From positions 62,001-126,000 of the forward strand of contig NW_027489030.1 in NCBI RefSeq assembly GCF_050948215.1: a stretch of DNA of 64,000 bases, written 5' to 3'. Below are positions 1 to 13,700 of the stretch, one piece after another (the first letter of the stretch is position 1; every line of letters starts with the position of its first letter). Position numbers and translations under genes: made by a program. The notes below the pieces were generated by a model, which was not told where the DNA came from, made no database searches, and worked only from the letters and a program-made list of their open reading frames with translations. This DNA is from Halictus rubicundus (Eukaryota; Arthropoda; Insecta; Hymenoptera; Halictidae).

Positions 1-708
1 TCCTCTATCCTATCCTTTCCTCTATCCAATCCTATCATCTAACCCGTCCTGTCCTCAATCCTATCCTATACTGTATTATATACTATCCTCTATCCTATCC
101 TATCCTCTATCCTATCCAATCCCCTATCCTATCCTATATAATATCGAATCCTCCATCATATCCTATCCTCTTTCAAATAATATCATCTATCCTATCCTAT
201 CCTCTATCCTATCCTATCCCCTATCCCATTCTACCCTCTATCCTATCCTATCCTCTATCCTATCCTATCCCCTATCCTATCCTATCCTCTATCGTATCCT
301 TTCCTCAATCCTATTATATCCTCTATCCTATCCTATCCTCCATCCTATCCTATCCTCTATCCTATCCTATCCTCCATCCTATCCTATCCTCTATCCTATC
401 CTATCCTCTATCCTATCCTATCCTCTATCCTATACTATCCTCTATCCTATCCTATCCTCTATCCTATCCTATCCTCTATATTATCCTATCCTCTATCCTA
501 TCCTCTATCCTATCCTATCCTCTATCCGATCCTCTATCCTATCCTATCCTCTATCTTATCCTCTATCCTAACCTCTATCCTATCCTGTATCCTGTCCTAT
601 ACTCTATCCTAACCTTTCCTCCATCCTATCCTCTATCCTATCCTCTATCCTATCCTCTATCCTATCCTATCCTCTATCCTATCCTTTCCTCTATCCTATC
701 CTATCCTC

Positions 709-780
709 TATCCTATCCTCTATCCTATCCTCTATCCTATCCTCTATCCTATCCTCTATCCTATCCTCTATCCTATCCTC
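709..780. repeat. Homogeneous 12-mer tract, 6 units
   Basis: Six consecutive perfect TATCCTATCCTC units lie between 17-mers. A matching tract lies 2900 bp downstream at 3609-3680. Similar six-unit runs occur at 11082-11153 and 48698-48769. They always sit just downstream of the CTACCCTTTCCTCC or CTAACCTTTCCTCC landmark, so 12-mer expansion belongs to one fixed place in the higher-order repeat. Confidence 0.9.
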
Positions 781-1540
781 TATCCTATCCTATCCTCTAT
801 CCTATCCTATCCTCTATCCTATCCTATCCTCTATCCTATCCGATCCTCTATCCTATCCTATCCTCTATCCTATCCTCTATCCTATCCGCTATCCTATCCT
901 CTATCCTATCCTCTATCCTATCCTATCCTCTATCCTATCCTCTATCCTATCCTATCCTCTATCCTATCCTATCCTCTATCCTATCCTATCCTCTATCGTA
1001 TCCTTTCCTCAATCCTATTATATCCTCTATCCTATCCTATCCTCCATCCTATCCTATCCTCTATCCTATCCTATCCTCTATCCTATCCTATCCTCTATCC
1101 TATCCTATCCTCTATCCTATCCTTTCCTATATCCTATCCTATCCTCTATCCTATCCTCTATCCTATCCTCTATCCTATCCTATCCTCTATCCTATCCTAT
1201 CCTCTATCCTATCCTCTATCCCATCCTCTATCCTATCCTCTATCCTATACTCTACCCTATCCTATCCCCTATCCTATCCTATCCTCTATCCTATCCTTTC
1301 TTCTATCCTATCCTATCCTCTATCCTATCCTATCCTCTATCCGATCCTCTATCCTATCCTATTCTGTATCCTATCCTATCCTCTATCCTATCCTATCCTC
1401 TATCTTATCCTATCCTCTATCCTATCCTATCCTCTATCCGATCCTCTATCCTATCCTATTCTGTATCCTATCCTATCCTCTATCCTATCCTATCCTCTAT
1501 CTTATCCTATCCTCTATCCTATCCTATCCTCTATCCTATC

Positions 1541-1575
1541 CTATTCTCTATCCTATTAGATTCTCTATCCTATCC
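1541..1575. repeat. Landmark R (CTATTAGATTC), first copy
   Basis: The unit TTCTCTATCC followed by CTATTAGATTC recurs throughout, usually about 200-255 bp upstream of L, with CCAATCC and CTATAATATCC (or CTATAATATCG) just after it. Examples of R followed by L are 1768 to 2023, 4573 to 4804, 12009 to 12218 and 17327 to 17538. R supplies the TAG that ends several of the apparent + strand reading frames, for example at 12012-12014. Confidence 0.85.
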
Positions 1576-1863
1576 TATCCCCTATCCTATCCTATCCTCT
1601 ATCCTATCCTTTCTTCTATCCTATCCTATCCTCTATCCTATCCTATCCTCTATCCGATCCTCTATCCTATCCTATTCTGTATCCTATCCTATCCTCTATC
1701 CTATCCTATCCTCTATCTTATCCTATCCTCTATCCTATCCTATCCTCTATCCTATCCTATTCTCTATCCTATTAGATTCTCTATCCTATCCAATCCTCTA
1801 TCCTATCCTCTATAATATCCTCTATCCTATCCTCTATCCTATCCTCTATCCTATCCTATCCTC

Positions 1864-1987
1864 AATCCTATCCTATCCTATCCTCAATCCTATCCTATCC
1901 TCTATCCGATCCTCTATCCTATCCTATCCTCTATCCTATCCTATCCTCTATCCTATCCTATCCCCTAACCTATCCTATCCTATCCTC
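1864..1987. repeat. 22-bp units (n=4 pentamers)
   Basis: Two rare 22-bp units lie here, at 1864-1885 (first base T to A) and 1966-1987 (reading TAACC at its start). The second is shared with copy B at 4747-4768. The first is missing from copy B and accounts for a 22-bp offset change. A further clean 22-mer is at 47940-47961. They show that the unit rule extends to four pentamers but seldom does. Confidence 0.85.
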
Positions 1988-2017
1988 TAACCTATCCTAT
2001 CCTCTATCCTATCCTAT

Positions 2018-2075
2018 CCTCTATGATATCCTATCCTCTATCCTATACTCTATCATATCCAATCCTCTATCGTAT
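2018..2075. repeat. Landmark L, first of 28 copies
   Basis: A diverged unit group beginning TCTATGATATCC, usually followed within about 50 bp by ACTCTATCATATCC and CTATCGTATCC. The ATG falls at 2023, 2626, 4804, 8221, 11649, 12218, 13559, 14534, 15103, 17538, 19609, 22863, 25719, 27051, 28243, 31391, 32329, 33521, 35905, 37557, 40409, 42046, 43732, 45551, 46886, 54700, 58251 and 62327. Copies at 11649, 14534 and 54700 lose the right half. These are the main places where ATG occurs, which is why so many apparent reading frames start with the same residues. L also carries GATATC, which I did not notice anywhere else in the window. Confidence 0.9.
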
Positions 2076-3004
2076 CCTCTATCCTATCCTATCCTCTATC
2101 CTATCCTATCCTCTATCCTATCCTATCCTCTATCCTATCCTTTCCTCAATCCTATTATATCCTATATCCTATCCTATCCTCTATCCTATCCTATCCTCTA
2201 TCCTATCCTCTATCCCATCCTCTATCCTATCCTCTATCCTATACTCTACCCTATCCTATCCCCTATCCTATCCTATCCTCTATCCTATCCTTTCTTCTAT
2301 CCTATCCTATCCTCTATCCTATCCTATCCTCTATCCGATCCTCTATCCTATCCTATTCTGTATCCTATCCTATCCTCTATCCTATCCTATCCTCTATCCT
2401 ATCCTATCCTCTATCCTATCCTATTCTCTATCCTATCCAATCCTCTATCCTATCCTCTATAATATCCTCTATCCTATCCTCTATCCTATCCTCTATCCTA
2501 TCCTATCCTCAATCCTATCCTATCCTCTATCCAATCCTCTATCCTATCCTATCCTCTATCCAATCCTATCCTCTATCCTATCCTATCCTCTAACCTATCC
2601 TATCCTCTATCCTATCCTATCCTCTATGATATCCTATCCTCTATCCTATACTCTATCATATCCAATCCTCTATCGTATCCTCTATCCTATCCTATCCTCT
2701 ATCCTATCCTATCCTCTATCCTATCCTATCCTCTATCCTATCCTTTCCTCAATCCTATTATATCCTATATCCTATCCTATCCTCTATCCTATCCTATCCT
2801 CTATTCTATCCTATCCTCTATCCTATCCTTTATGCTGTCCTATACTCTATCCTATCCTTTCCTCTATCCTATCCTCTATCCTATCCTCTATCCTGTCCTA
2901 TCCTCTATCCTATCCTTTCCTCTATCCAATCCTATCATCTAACCCGTCCTGTCCTCAATCCTATCCTATACTGTATTATATACTATCCTCTATCCTATCC
3001 TATC

Positions 3005-3090
3005 CTCTATCCTATCCAATCCCCTATCCTATCCTATATAATATCGAATCCTCCATCATATCCTATCCTCTTTCAAATAATATCATCTAT
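3005..3090. repeat. Landmark T, most A/T-rich diverged block of the array
   Basis: The block runs CCAATCCCCTATCC, then TATATAATATCGAATCC, CATCATATCC and TTTCAAATAATATCATC, and is the least satellite-like sequence in the window. TTTCAAATAA begins at 171, 3071, 5249, 6627, 8666, 12663, 15548, 17983, 20037, 20830, 23710, 26147, 27479, 28688, 31819, 32757, 33966, 36350, 44177, 45996, 47331, 52668, 56521, 59428, 60554 and 63625. A variant with TTTCATATAA is at 42491. T lies 445 bp after L in thirteen modules and 428 bp after L in five (19609, 25719, 27051, 31391, 32329). The difference is one 17-mer. It contains no reading frame, hairpin or known box that I recognise. Confidence 0.9.
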
Positions 3091-4985
3091 CCTATCCTAT
3101 CCTCTATCCTATCCTATCCCCTATCCCATTCTACCCTCTATCCTATCCTATCCTCTATCCTATCCTATCCCCTATCCTATCCTATCCTCTATCGTATCCT
3201 TTCCTCAATCCTATTATATCCTCTATCCTATCCTATCCTCCATCCTATCCTATCCTCTATCCTATCCTATCCTCCATCCTATCCTATCCTCTATCCTATC
3301 CTATCCTCTATCCTATCCTATCCTCTATCCTATACTATCCTCTATCCTATCCTATCCTCTATCCTATCCTATCCTCTATATTATCCTATCCTCTATCCTA
3401 TCCTCTATCCTATCCTATCCTCTATCCGATCCTCTATCCTATCCTATCCTCTATCTTATCCTCTATCCTAACCTCTATCCTATCCTGTATCCTGTCCTAT
3501 ACTCTATCCTAACCTTTCCTCCATCCTATCCTCTATCCTATCCTCTATCCTATCCTCTATCCTATCCTATCCTCTATCCTATCCTTTCCTCTATCCTATC
3601 CTATCCTCTATCCTATCCTCTATCCTATCCTCTATCCTATCCTCTATCCTATCCTCTATCCTATCCTCTATCCTATCCTCTATCCTATCCTATCCTCTAT
3701 CCTATCCTATCCTCTATCCTATCCTATCCTCTATCCTATCCGATCCTCTATCCTATCCTATCCTCTATCCTATCCTCTATCCTATCCGCTATCCTATCCT
3801 CTATCCTATCCTCTATCCTATCCTATCCTCTATCCTATCCTCTATCCTATCCTATCCTCTATCCTATCCTATCCTCTATCCTATCCTATCCTCTATCGTA
3901 TCCTTTCCTCAATCCTATTATATCCTCTATCCTATCCTATCCTCCATCCTATCCTATCCTCTATCCTATCCTATCCTCTATCCTATCCTATCCTCTATCC
4001 TATCCTATCCTCTATCCTATCCTTTCCTATATCCTATCCTATCCTCTATCCTATCCTCTATCCTATCCTCTATCCTATCCTATCCTCTATCCTATCCTAT
4101 CCTCTATCCTATCCTCTATCCCATCCTCTATCCTATCCTCTATCCTATACTCTACCCTATCCTATCCCCTATCCTATCCTATCCTCTATCCTATCCTTTC
4201 TTCTATCCTATCCTATCCTCTATCCTATCCTATCCTCTATCCGATCCTCTATCCTATCCTATTCTGTATCCTATCCTATCCTCTATCCTATCCTATCCTC
4301 TATCTTATCCTATCCTCTATCCTATCCTATCCTCTATCCTATCCTATTCTCTATCCTATTAGATTCTCTATCCTATCCTATCCCCTATCCTATCCTATCC
4401 TCTATCCTATCCTTTCTTCTATCCTATCCTATCCTCTATCCTATCCTATCCTCTATCCGATCCTCTATCCTATCCTATTCTGTATCCTATCCTATCCTCT
4501 ATCCTATCCTATCCTCTATCTTATCCTATCCTCTATCCTATCCTATCCTCTATCCTATCCTATTCTCTATCCTATTAGATTCTCTATCCTATCCAATCCT
4601 CTATCCTATCCTCTATAATATCCTCTATCCTATCCTCTATCCTATCCTCTATCCTATCCTATCCTCAATCCTATCCTATCCTCTATCCGATCCTCTATCC
4701 TATCCTATCCTCTATCCTATCCTATCCTCTATCCTATCCTATCCCCTAACCTATCCTATCCTATCCTCTAACCTATCCTATCCTCTATCCTATCCTATCC
4801 TCTATGATATCCTATCCTCTATCCTATACTCTATCATATCCAATCCTCTATCGTATCCTCTATCCTATCCTATCCTCTATCCTATCCTATCCTCTATCCT
4901 ATCCTATCCTCTATCCTATCCTTTCCTCAATCCTATTATATCCTATATCCTATCCTATCCTCTATCCTATCCTATCCTCTATTCT

Positions 4986-7900
4986 ATCCTATCCTCTATC
5001 CTATCCTCTATGCTGTCCTATACTCTATCCTATCCTTTCCTCTATCCTATCCTCTATCCTATCCTCTATCCTCTCCTATCCTCTATCCTATCCTTTCCTC
5101 TATCCAATCCTATCATCTAACCCGTCCTGTCCTCAACCCTATCCTATACTGTATTATATATTATCCTCTATCCTATCCTATCCTCTATCCTATCCAATCC
5201 CCTATCCTATCCTATATAATATCGAATCCTCCATCATATCCTATCCTCTTTCAAATAATATCATCTATCCTATCCTATCCTCTATCCTATCCTATCTTCT
5301 ATCCTATCCTATCCTCTATCCTATACTATCCTCTATCCTATCCTATCCTCTATCCTATCCTATCCTCTATCCTATCCTATCCTCTATCCTATACTATCCT
5401 CTATCCTATCCTATCCTCTATCCTATCCTATCCTCTATATTATCCTATCCTCTATCCTATCCTCTATCCTATCCTCTATCCTATCCTATCCTCTATCCGA
5501 TCCTCTATCCTATCCTATCCTCTATCTTATCCTATCCTCTATATTATCCTATCCTCTATCCTATCCTCTATCCTATCCTATCCTCTATCCTATCCTATCC
5601 TCTATCGTATCCTTTCCTCAATCCTATTATATCCTCTATCCTATCCTATCCTCCATCCTATCCTATCCTCTATCCTATCCTATCCTCCATCCTATCCTAT
5701 CCTCTATCCTATCCTATCCTCTATCCTATCCTATCCTCTATCCTATACTATCCTCTATCCTATCCTATCCTCTATCCTATCCTATCCTCTATATTATCCT
5801 ATCCTCTATCCTATCCTCTATCCTATCCTATCCTCTATCCGATCCTCTATCCTATCCTATCCTCTATCTTATCCTCTATCCTAACCTCTATCCTATCCTG
5901 TATCCTGTCCTATACTCTATCCTACCCTTTCCTCCATCCTATCCTCTATCCTATCCTCTATCCTATCCTCTATCCTATCCTATCCTCTATCCTATCCTCT
6001 ATCCTATCCTTTCCTCTATCCTATCCTATCCTCTATCCTATCCTCTATCCTATCCTCTATCCTATCCTCTATCCTATCCTCTATCCTATCCTCAATCCTA
6101 TCCTATCCTCTATCCTATCCTATCCTCTATCCTATCCTATCCTCTATCCTATACTCTACCCTATCCTATCCTCTATCCTATTATATCCTCTATCCTATCC
6201 TTTCTTCTATCCTATCCTATCCTCTATCCGATCCTCTATCGTATCCTATTCTGTATCCTATCCTATCCTCTATCCTATCCTATCCTCTATCCTATCCTAT
6301 CCTCTATCCTATCCTATCCTCTATCCTATCCTATTCTCTATCCTATTAGATTCTCTATCCTATCCAATCCTCTATCCTATCCTCTATAATATCCTCTATC
6401 CTATCCTCTATCCTATCCTCTATCCTATCCTATCCTCAATCCTATCCTATCCTCTATCCGATCCTCTATCCGATCCTCTATCCTATCCTATCCTCTATCC
6501 TATCCTATCCTCTATCCTATCCTATCCTCTAACCTATCCTATCCTCTATCCTATCCTATCCTCTATCCTATCCAATCCCCTATCCTATCCTATATAATAT
6601 CGAATCCTCCATCATATCCTATCCTCTTTCAAATAATATCATCTATCCTATCCTATCCTCTATCCTATCCTATCCTCTATCCCATTCTACCCTCTATCCT
6701 ATCCTATCCTCTATCCTATCCTATCCCCTATCCTATCCTATCCTCTATCCTATCCTTTCCTCAATCCTATTATATCCTCTATCCTATCCTATCCTCCATC
6801 CTATCCTATCCTCTATCCTATCCTATTCTCCATCCTATCCTATTCTCTATCCTATCCTATCCTCTATCCTATCCTATCCTCTATCCTATCCGATCCTCTA
6901 TCCTATCCTATCCTCTATCCTATCCTCTATCCTATCCGCTATCCTATCCTCTATCCTATCCTCTATCCTATCCTATCCTCTATCCTATCCTCTATCCTAT
7001 CCTATCCTCTATCCTATCGTATCCTCTATCCTATCCTTTCCTCAATCCTATTATATCCTCTATCCTATCCTATCCTCCATCCTATCCTATCCTCTATCCT
7101 ATCCGATCCTCTATCCTATCCTATCCTCTATCCTATCCTCTATCCTATCCTCTATCCTATCCTATCCTCTATCCTATCCTATCCTCTATCCTATCCTCTA
7201 TCCTATCCGCTATCCTATCCTCTATCCTATCCTCTATCCTATCCTATCCTCTATCCTATCCTATCCTCTATCCTATCCTATCCTCTATCCTATCCTATCC
7301 TCTATCCTATCCTATCCTCTATCCTATCCTATCCTCTATCCGATCCTCTATCCTATCCTATCCTCTATCCTATCCTATCCTCTATCCTATCCTATCCTGT
7401 AACCTATCCTATCCTCTATCCTATCCTATCCTCTATCCTATCCTATCCTCTATCCTATCCTATCCTCTATCCTATCCTCTATCCTATCCTATCCTCTATC
7501 CTATCCTATCCTCTATCCTATACTATCCTCTATCCCATCCTATCCTCTATCCTATCCTATCCTCTATATTATCCTATCCTCTATCCTATCCTCTATCCTA
7601 TCCTATCCTCTATCCGATCCTCTATCCTATCCTATCCTCTATCTTATCCTCTATCCTAACCTCTATCCTATCCTCTATCCTGTCCTATACTCTATCCTAC
7701 CCTTTCCTCCATCCTATCCTCTATCCTATCCTCTATCCTATCCTCTATCCTATCCTATCCTCTATCAAATCCTTTCCTCTATCCTATCCTATCCTCTATC
7801 CTATCCTCTGTCCTATCCTCTATCCTATCCTCTATCCTATCCTCTATCCTATCCTCTATCCTATCCTCTATCCTATCCTATCCTCTATCCTATCCTATCC

Positions 7901-10748
7901 TCTATCCCATCCTCTATCCTATCCTCTATCCTATCCTCTATCCTATCCTATCCTCTATCCTATCCTATCCTCTATCCTATCCTATCCTCTATCCTATCCT
8001 ATCCTCTATCCTATCCTATTCTCTATCCTATCCAATCCTCTATCCTATCCTCTATAATATCGTCTATCCTATCCTCTATCCTATCCTCTATCCTATCCTA
8101 TCCTCAATCCTATCCTATCCTCTATCCGATCCTCTATCCTATCCTATCCTCTATCCTATCGTATCCTCTATCCTATCCTATCTTCTAACCTATCCTATCC
8201 TCTATCCTATCCTATCCTCTATGATATCCTATCCTCTATCCTATACTCTATCATATCCAATCCTCTATCGTATCCTCTATCCTATCCTATCCTCTATCGT
8301 ATCCTATCCTCTATCCTATCCTATCCTCTATCCTATCCTTTCCTCTATCCTATTATATCCTATATCCTATCCTATCCTCTATCCTATCCTATCCTCTATT
8401 CTATCCTATCCTCTATCCTATCCTCTATGCTGTCCTATACTCTATCCTATCCTTTCCTCTATCCTATCCTCTATCCTATCCTCTATCCTGTCCTATACTC
8501 TATCCTATCCTTTCCTCTATCCAATCCTATCATCTAACCCGTCCTGTCCTCAATCCTATCCTATACTGTATTATATACTATCCTCTATCCTATCCTATCC
8601 TCTATCCTATCCAATCCCCTATCCTATCCTATATAATATCGAATCCTCCATCATATCCTATCCTCTTTCAAATAATATCATCTATCCTATCCTATCCTCT
8701 ATCCTATCCTATCCTCTATCCCATTCTACCCTCTATCCTATCCTATCCTCTATCCTATCCTATCCCCTATCCTATCCTATCCTCTATCCTATCCTTTCCT
8801 CAATCCTATTATATCCTCTATCCTATCCTATCCTCCATCCTATCCTATCCTCTATCCTATCCTATCCTCCATCCTATCCTATCCTCTATCCTATCCTATC
8901 CTCTATCCTATCCTATCCTCTATCCTATCCGATCCTCTATCCTATCCTATCCTCTATCCTATCCTCTATCCTATCCGCTATCCTATCCTCTATCCTATCC
9001 TCTATACTATCCTATCCTCTATCCTATCCTCTATCCTATCCTATCCTCTATCCTATCCTATCCTCTATCCTATCCTTTCCTCAATCCTATTATATCCTCT
9101 ATCCCATCCTATCCTCCATCCTATCCTATCCTCTATCCTATCCTATCCTCTATCCTATCCTATCCTCTATCCTATACTATCCTCTATCCTATCCTATCCT
9201 CTATCCTATCCTATCCTCTATATTATCCTATCCTCTATCCTATCCTCTATCCTATCCTATCCTCTATCCGATCCTCTATCCTATCCTATCCTCTATCTTA
9301 TCCTCTATCCTAACCTCTATCCTATCCTCTATCCTGTCCTATACTCTATCCTACCCTTTCCTCCATCCTATCCTCTATCCTATCCTCTATCCTATCCTCT
9401 ATCCTATCCTATCCTCTATCCTATCCTTTCCTATATCCTATCCTATCCTCTATCCTATCCTCTATCCTATCCTCTATCCTATCCTCTATCCTATCCTATC
9501 CTCTATCCTATCCTATCCTCTATCCTATCCTCTATCCCATCCTCTATCCTATCCTCTATCCCATACTCTACCCTATCCTATCCCCTATCCTATCCTATCC
9601 TCTATCCTATCCTTTCTTCTATCCTATCCTATCCTCTATCCTATACTCTATCATATCCAATCCTCTATCGTATCCTCTATCCTATCCTATCCTCTATCCT
9701 ATCCTATCCTCTATCGTATCCTTTCCTCAATCCTATTATATCCTCTATCCTATCCTATCCTCCATCCTATCCTATCCTCTATCCTATCCTATCCTCCATC
9801 CTATCCTATCCTCTATCCTATCCTATCCTCTATCCTATCCTATCCTCTATCCTATACTATCCTCTATCCTATCCTATCCTCTATCCTATCCTATCCTCTA
9901 TATTATCCTATCCTCTATCCTATCCTCTATCCTATCCTATCCTCTATCCGATCCTCTATCCTATCCTATCCTCTATCTTATCCTCTATCCTAACCTCTAT
10001 CCTATCCTGTATCCTGTCCTATACTCTATCCTACCCTTTCCTCCATCCTATCCTCTATCCTATCCTCTATCCTATCCTCTATCCTATCCTATCCTCTATC
10101 CTATCCTTTCCTCTATCCTATCCTATCCTCTATCCTATCCTCTATCCTATCCTCTATCCTATCCTCTATCCTATCCTCTATCCTATCCTCTATCCTATCC
10201 TATCCTCTATCCTATCCTATCCTCTATCCTATCCTATCCTCTATCCTATCCTATCCTCTATCCTATCCTATCCTCTATCCTATCCTATCCTCTATCCTAT
10301 CCTCTATCCCATCCTCTATCCTATCCTCTATCCTATACTCTACCCTATCCTATCCTCTATCCTATTATATCCTCTATCCTATCCTTTCTTCTATCCTATC
10401 CTATCCTCTATCCGATCCTCTATCGTATCCTATTCTGTATCCTATCCTATCCTCTATCCTATCCTATCATCTATCCTATCCTATCCTCTATCCTATCCTA
10501 TCCTCTATCCTATCCTATCCTCTATCCTATCCTATCCTCTATCCTATCCGATCCTCTATCCTATCCTATCCTCTATCCTATCCTCTATCCTATCCGCTAT
10601 CCTATCCTCTATCCTATCCTCTATCCTATCCTATCCTCTATCCTATCCTCTATCCTATCCTCTATCCTATCCTATCCTCTATCCTATCCTATCCTCTATC
10701 CTATCCTTTCCTCAATCCTATTATATCCTCTATCCTATCCTATCCTCC
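4986..10748. repeat. Mixed satellite segment without a long adjacent duplicate
   Basis: Ordinary 12/17-mers carry T at 5249, a T lacking its L at 6627 and a full L-T module at 8221-8666. This L belongs to a sub-family with CTATCGTATCC soon after L and TTTCCTC followed by TATCCTATTATATCC, also seen at 28243, 33521, 35905 and 42046. I see no gene, RNA or inserted element. The 6565-7000 part resembles 20768-21200 and 23648-24100, a long-range relationship rather than a neighbouring one. Confidence 0.85.
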
Positions 10749-13700
10749 ATCCTATCCTATCCTCTATCCTATCCTATCCTCTATCCTATCCTATCCTCTA
10801 TCCTATACTATCCTCTATCCTATCCTATCCTCTATCCTATCCTATCCTCTATATTATCCTATCCTCTATCCTATCCTCTATCCTATCCTATCCTCTATCC
10901 GATCCTCTATCCTATCCTATCCTCTATCTTATCCTCTATCCTAACCTCTATCCTATCCTCTATCCTGTCCTATACTCTATCCTACCCTTTCCTCCATCCT
11001 ATCCTCTATCCTATCCTCTATCCTATCCTCTATCCTATCCTATCCTCTATCCTATCCTTTCCTGTATCCTATCCTATCCTCTATCCTATCCTCTATCCTA
11101 TCCTCTATCCTATCCTCTATCCTATCCTCTATCCTATCCTCTATCCTATCCTCTATCCTATCCTATCCTCTATCCTATCCTATCCTCTATCCTATCATCT
11201 ATCCCACCCTCTATCCTATCCTCTATCCTATACTCTACCCTATCCTATCCCCTATCCTATCCTATCCTCTATCCTATCCTTTCTTCTATCCTATCCTATC
11301 CTCTATCCTATCCTATCCTCTATCCTATTCTGTATCCTATCCTATTCTGTATCCTATCCTATCCTCTATCCTATCCTATCCTCTATCCTATCCTATCCTC
11401 TATCCTATCCTATCCTCTATCCTATCCTATTCTCTATCCTATTAGATTCTCTATCCTATCCAATCCTCTATCCTATCCTCTATAATATCCTCTATCCTAT
11501 CCTCTATCCTATCCTCTATCCTATCCTATCCTCAATCCTATCCTATCCTCTATCCGATCCTCTATCCTATCCTATCCTCTATCCTATCCTATCCTCTATC
11601 CTATCCTATCCTCTAACCTATACTATCCTCTATCCTATCCTATCCTCTATGATATCCTATCCTCTATCCTATCCTTTCCTATATCCTATCCTATCCTCTA
11701 TCCTATCCTCTATCCTATCCTCTATCCTATCCTATCCTCTATCCTATCCTATCCTCTATCCTATCGTCTATCCCATCCTCTATTCTATCCTCTATCCCAT
11801 ACTCTACCCTATCCTATCCCCTATCCTATCCTATCCTCTATCCTATCCTTTCTGCTATCCTATCCTATCCTCTATCCTATCCTATCCTCCATCCGATCTT
11901 CTATCCTATCCTATTCTGTATCCTATCCTATCCTCTATCCTATCCTATCCTCTATCCTATCCTATCCTCTATCCTATCCTATCCTCTATCCTATCCTATT
12001 CTCTATCCTATTAGATTCTATATCCTATCCAATCCTCTATCCTATCCTCTATAATATCCTCTATCCTATCCTCTATCCTATCCTCTATCCTATCCTATCC
12101 TCAAACCTATCCTATCCTCTATCCGATCCTCTATCCTATCCTATCCTCTATCCTATCCTATCCTCTATCCTATCCTATCCTCTAACCTATCCTATCCTCT
12201 ATCCTATCCTATCCTCTATGATATCCTATCCTCTATCCTATACTCTATCATATCCAATCCTCTATCGTATCCTCTATCCTATCCTATCCTCTATCCTATC
12301 CTATCCTCTATCCTATCCTATCCTCTATCCTATCCTTTCCTCAATCCTATTATATCCTATATCCTATCCTATCCTCTATCCTATCCTATCCTCTATTCTA
12401 TCCAATCCTCTATCCTATCCTCTATGCTGTCCTATACTCTATCCTATCCTTTCCTCTATCCTATCCTCTATCCTATCCTCTATCCTGTCCTATCCTCTAT
12501 CCTATCCTTTCCTCTATCCAATCCTATCATCTAACCCGTCCTGTCCTCAATCCTATCCTATACTGTATTATATACTATCCTCTATCCTATCCTATCCTCT
12601 ATCCTATCCAATCCCCTACCCTATCCTATATAATATCGAATCCTCCATCATATCCTATCCTCTTTCAAATAATATCATCTATCCTATCCTATCCTCTATC
12701 CTATCCTATCCCCTATCCCATTCTACCCTCTATCCTATCCTATCCTCTATCCTATCCTATCCCCTATCCTATCCTATCCTCTATCGTATCCTTTCCTCAA
12801 TCCTATTATATCCTCTATCCTATCCTATCCTCCATCCTATCCTATCCTCTATCCTATCCTATCCTCCATCCTATCCTATCCTCTATCCTATCCTATCCTC
12901 TATCCTATCCTCTATCCTATCCTATCCTCTATCCTATCCTATCCTCTATCCTATCCTATCCTCTATCCTATCCTTTCCTCAATCCTATTATATCCTCTAT
13001 CCTATCCTATCCTCCATCCTATCCTATCCTCTATCCTATCCTATCCTCTATCCTATCCTATCCTCTATCCTATACTATCCTCTATCCTATACTATCCTCT
13101 ATCCTATCCTATCCTCTATCCTATCCTATCCTCTATATTATCCTATCCTCTATCCTATCCCCTATCCTATCCTATCCTCTATCCTATCCTTTCTTCTATC
13201 CTATCCTATCCTCTATCCTATCCTATCCTCTATCCGATCCTCTATCCTATCCTATTCTGTATCCTATCCTATCCTCTATCCTATCCTATCCTCTATCCTA
13301 TCCTATCCTCTATCCTATCCTATCCTCTATCCTATCCTATTCTCTATCCTATTAGATTCTCTATCCTATCCAATCCTCTATCCTATCCTCTATAATATCC
13401 TCTATCCTATCCTCTATCCTATCCTCTATCCTATCCTATCCTCAATCCTATCCTATCCTCTATCCGATCCTCTATCCTATCCTATCCTCTATCCAATCCT
13501 ATCCTCTATCCTATCCTATCCTCTAACCTATCCTATCCTCTATCCTATCCTATCCTCTATGATATCCTATCCTCTATCCTATACTCTATCATATCCAATC
13601 CTCTATCGTATCCTCTATCCTATCCTATCCTCTATCCTATCCTATCCTCTATCCTATCCTATCCTCTATCCTATCCTATCCTCTATCCTATACTATCCTC

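Larger units (their letters stand above)
1..4985. repeat. Higher-order repeat pair, copy A 1-2205 and copy B 2901-4985
   Basis: Copy A is cut by the window start. Position 1 matches 2901, and the landmark T at 171 matches 3071 (offset 2900). The offset falls to 2803 after about 1439, because copy A carries a 97-bp extra block (5 x 17 + 12) that includes a second CCGATCC and TTCTGTATCC segment. It falls again to 2781 after a 22-bp extra unit at 1864-1885, so L at 2023 matches L at 4804. The copies part near 2205/4985, where A runs into a CTATCCC unit and B into CTATTCTATCC. The material between the copies (2206-2900) holds another L at 2626 followed by T at 3071, which falls at the start of copy B. 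Confidence 0.85.

Noticed and set aside
3040..3050. TATATAATATC in landmark T as a TATA box
   Set aside because: It recurs in every T copy with no downstream gene or other promoter element. A/T-rich strings arise easily by mutation of TATCC units.
2023..3471. 482-residue open frame rich in S, Y, P, I and L as a repeat protein gene
   Set aside because: It is the satellite read in one frame. Its ATG is landmark L and its TAA comes from a CTAACC unit. The other + frames are similarly open, and no promoter, splice or protein-domain signal is present.
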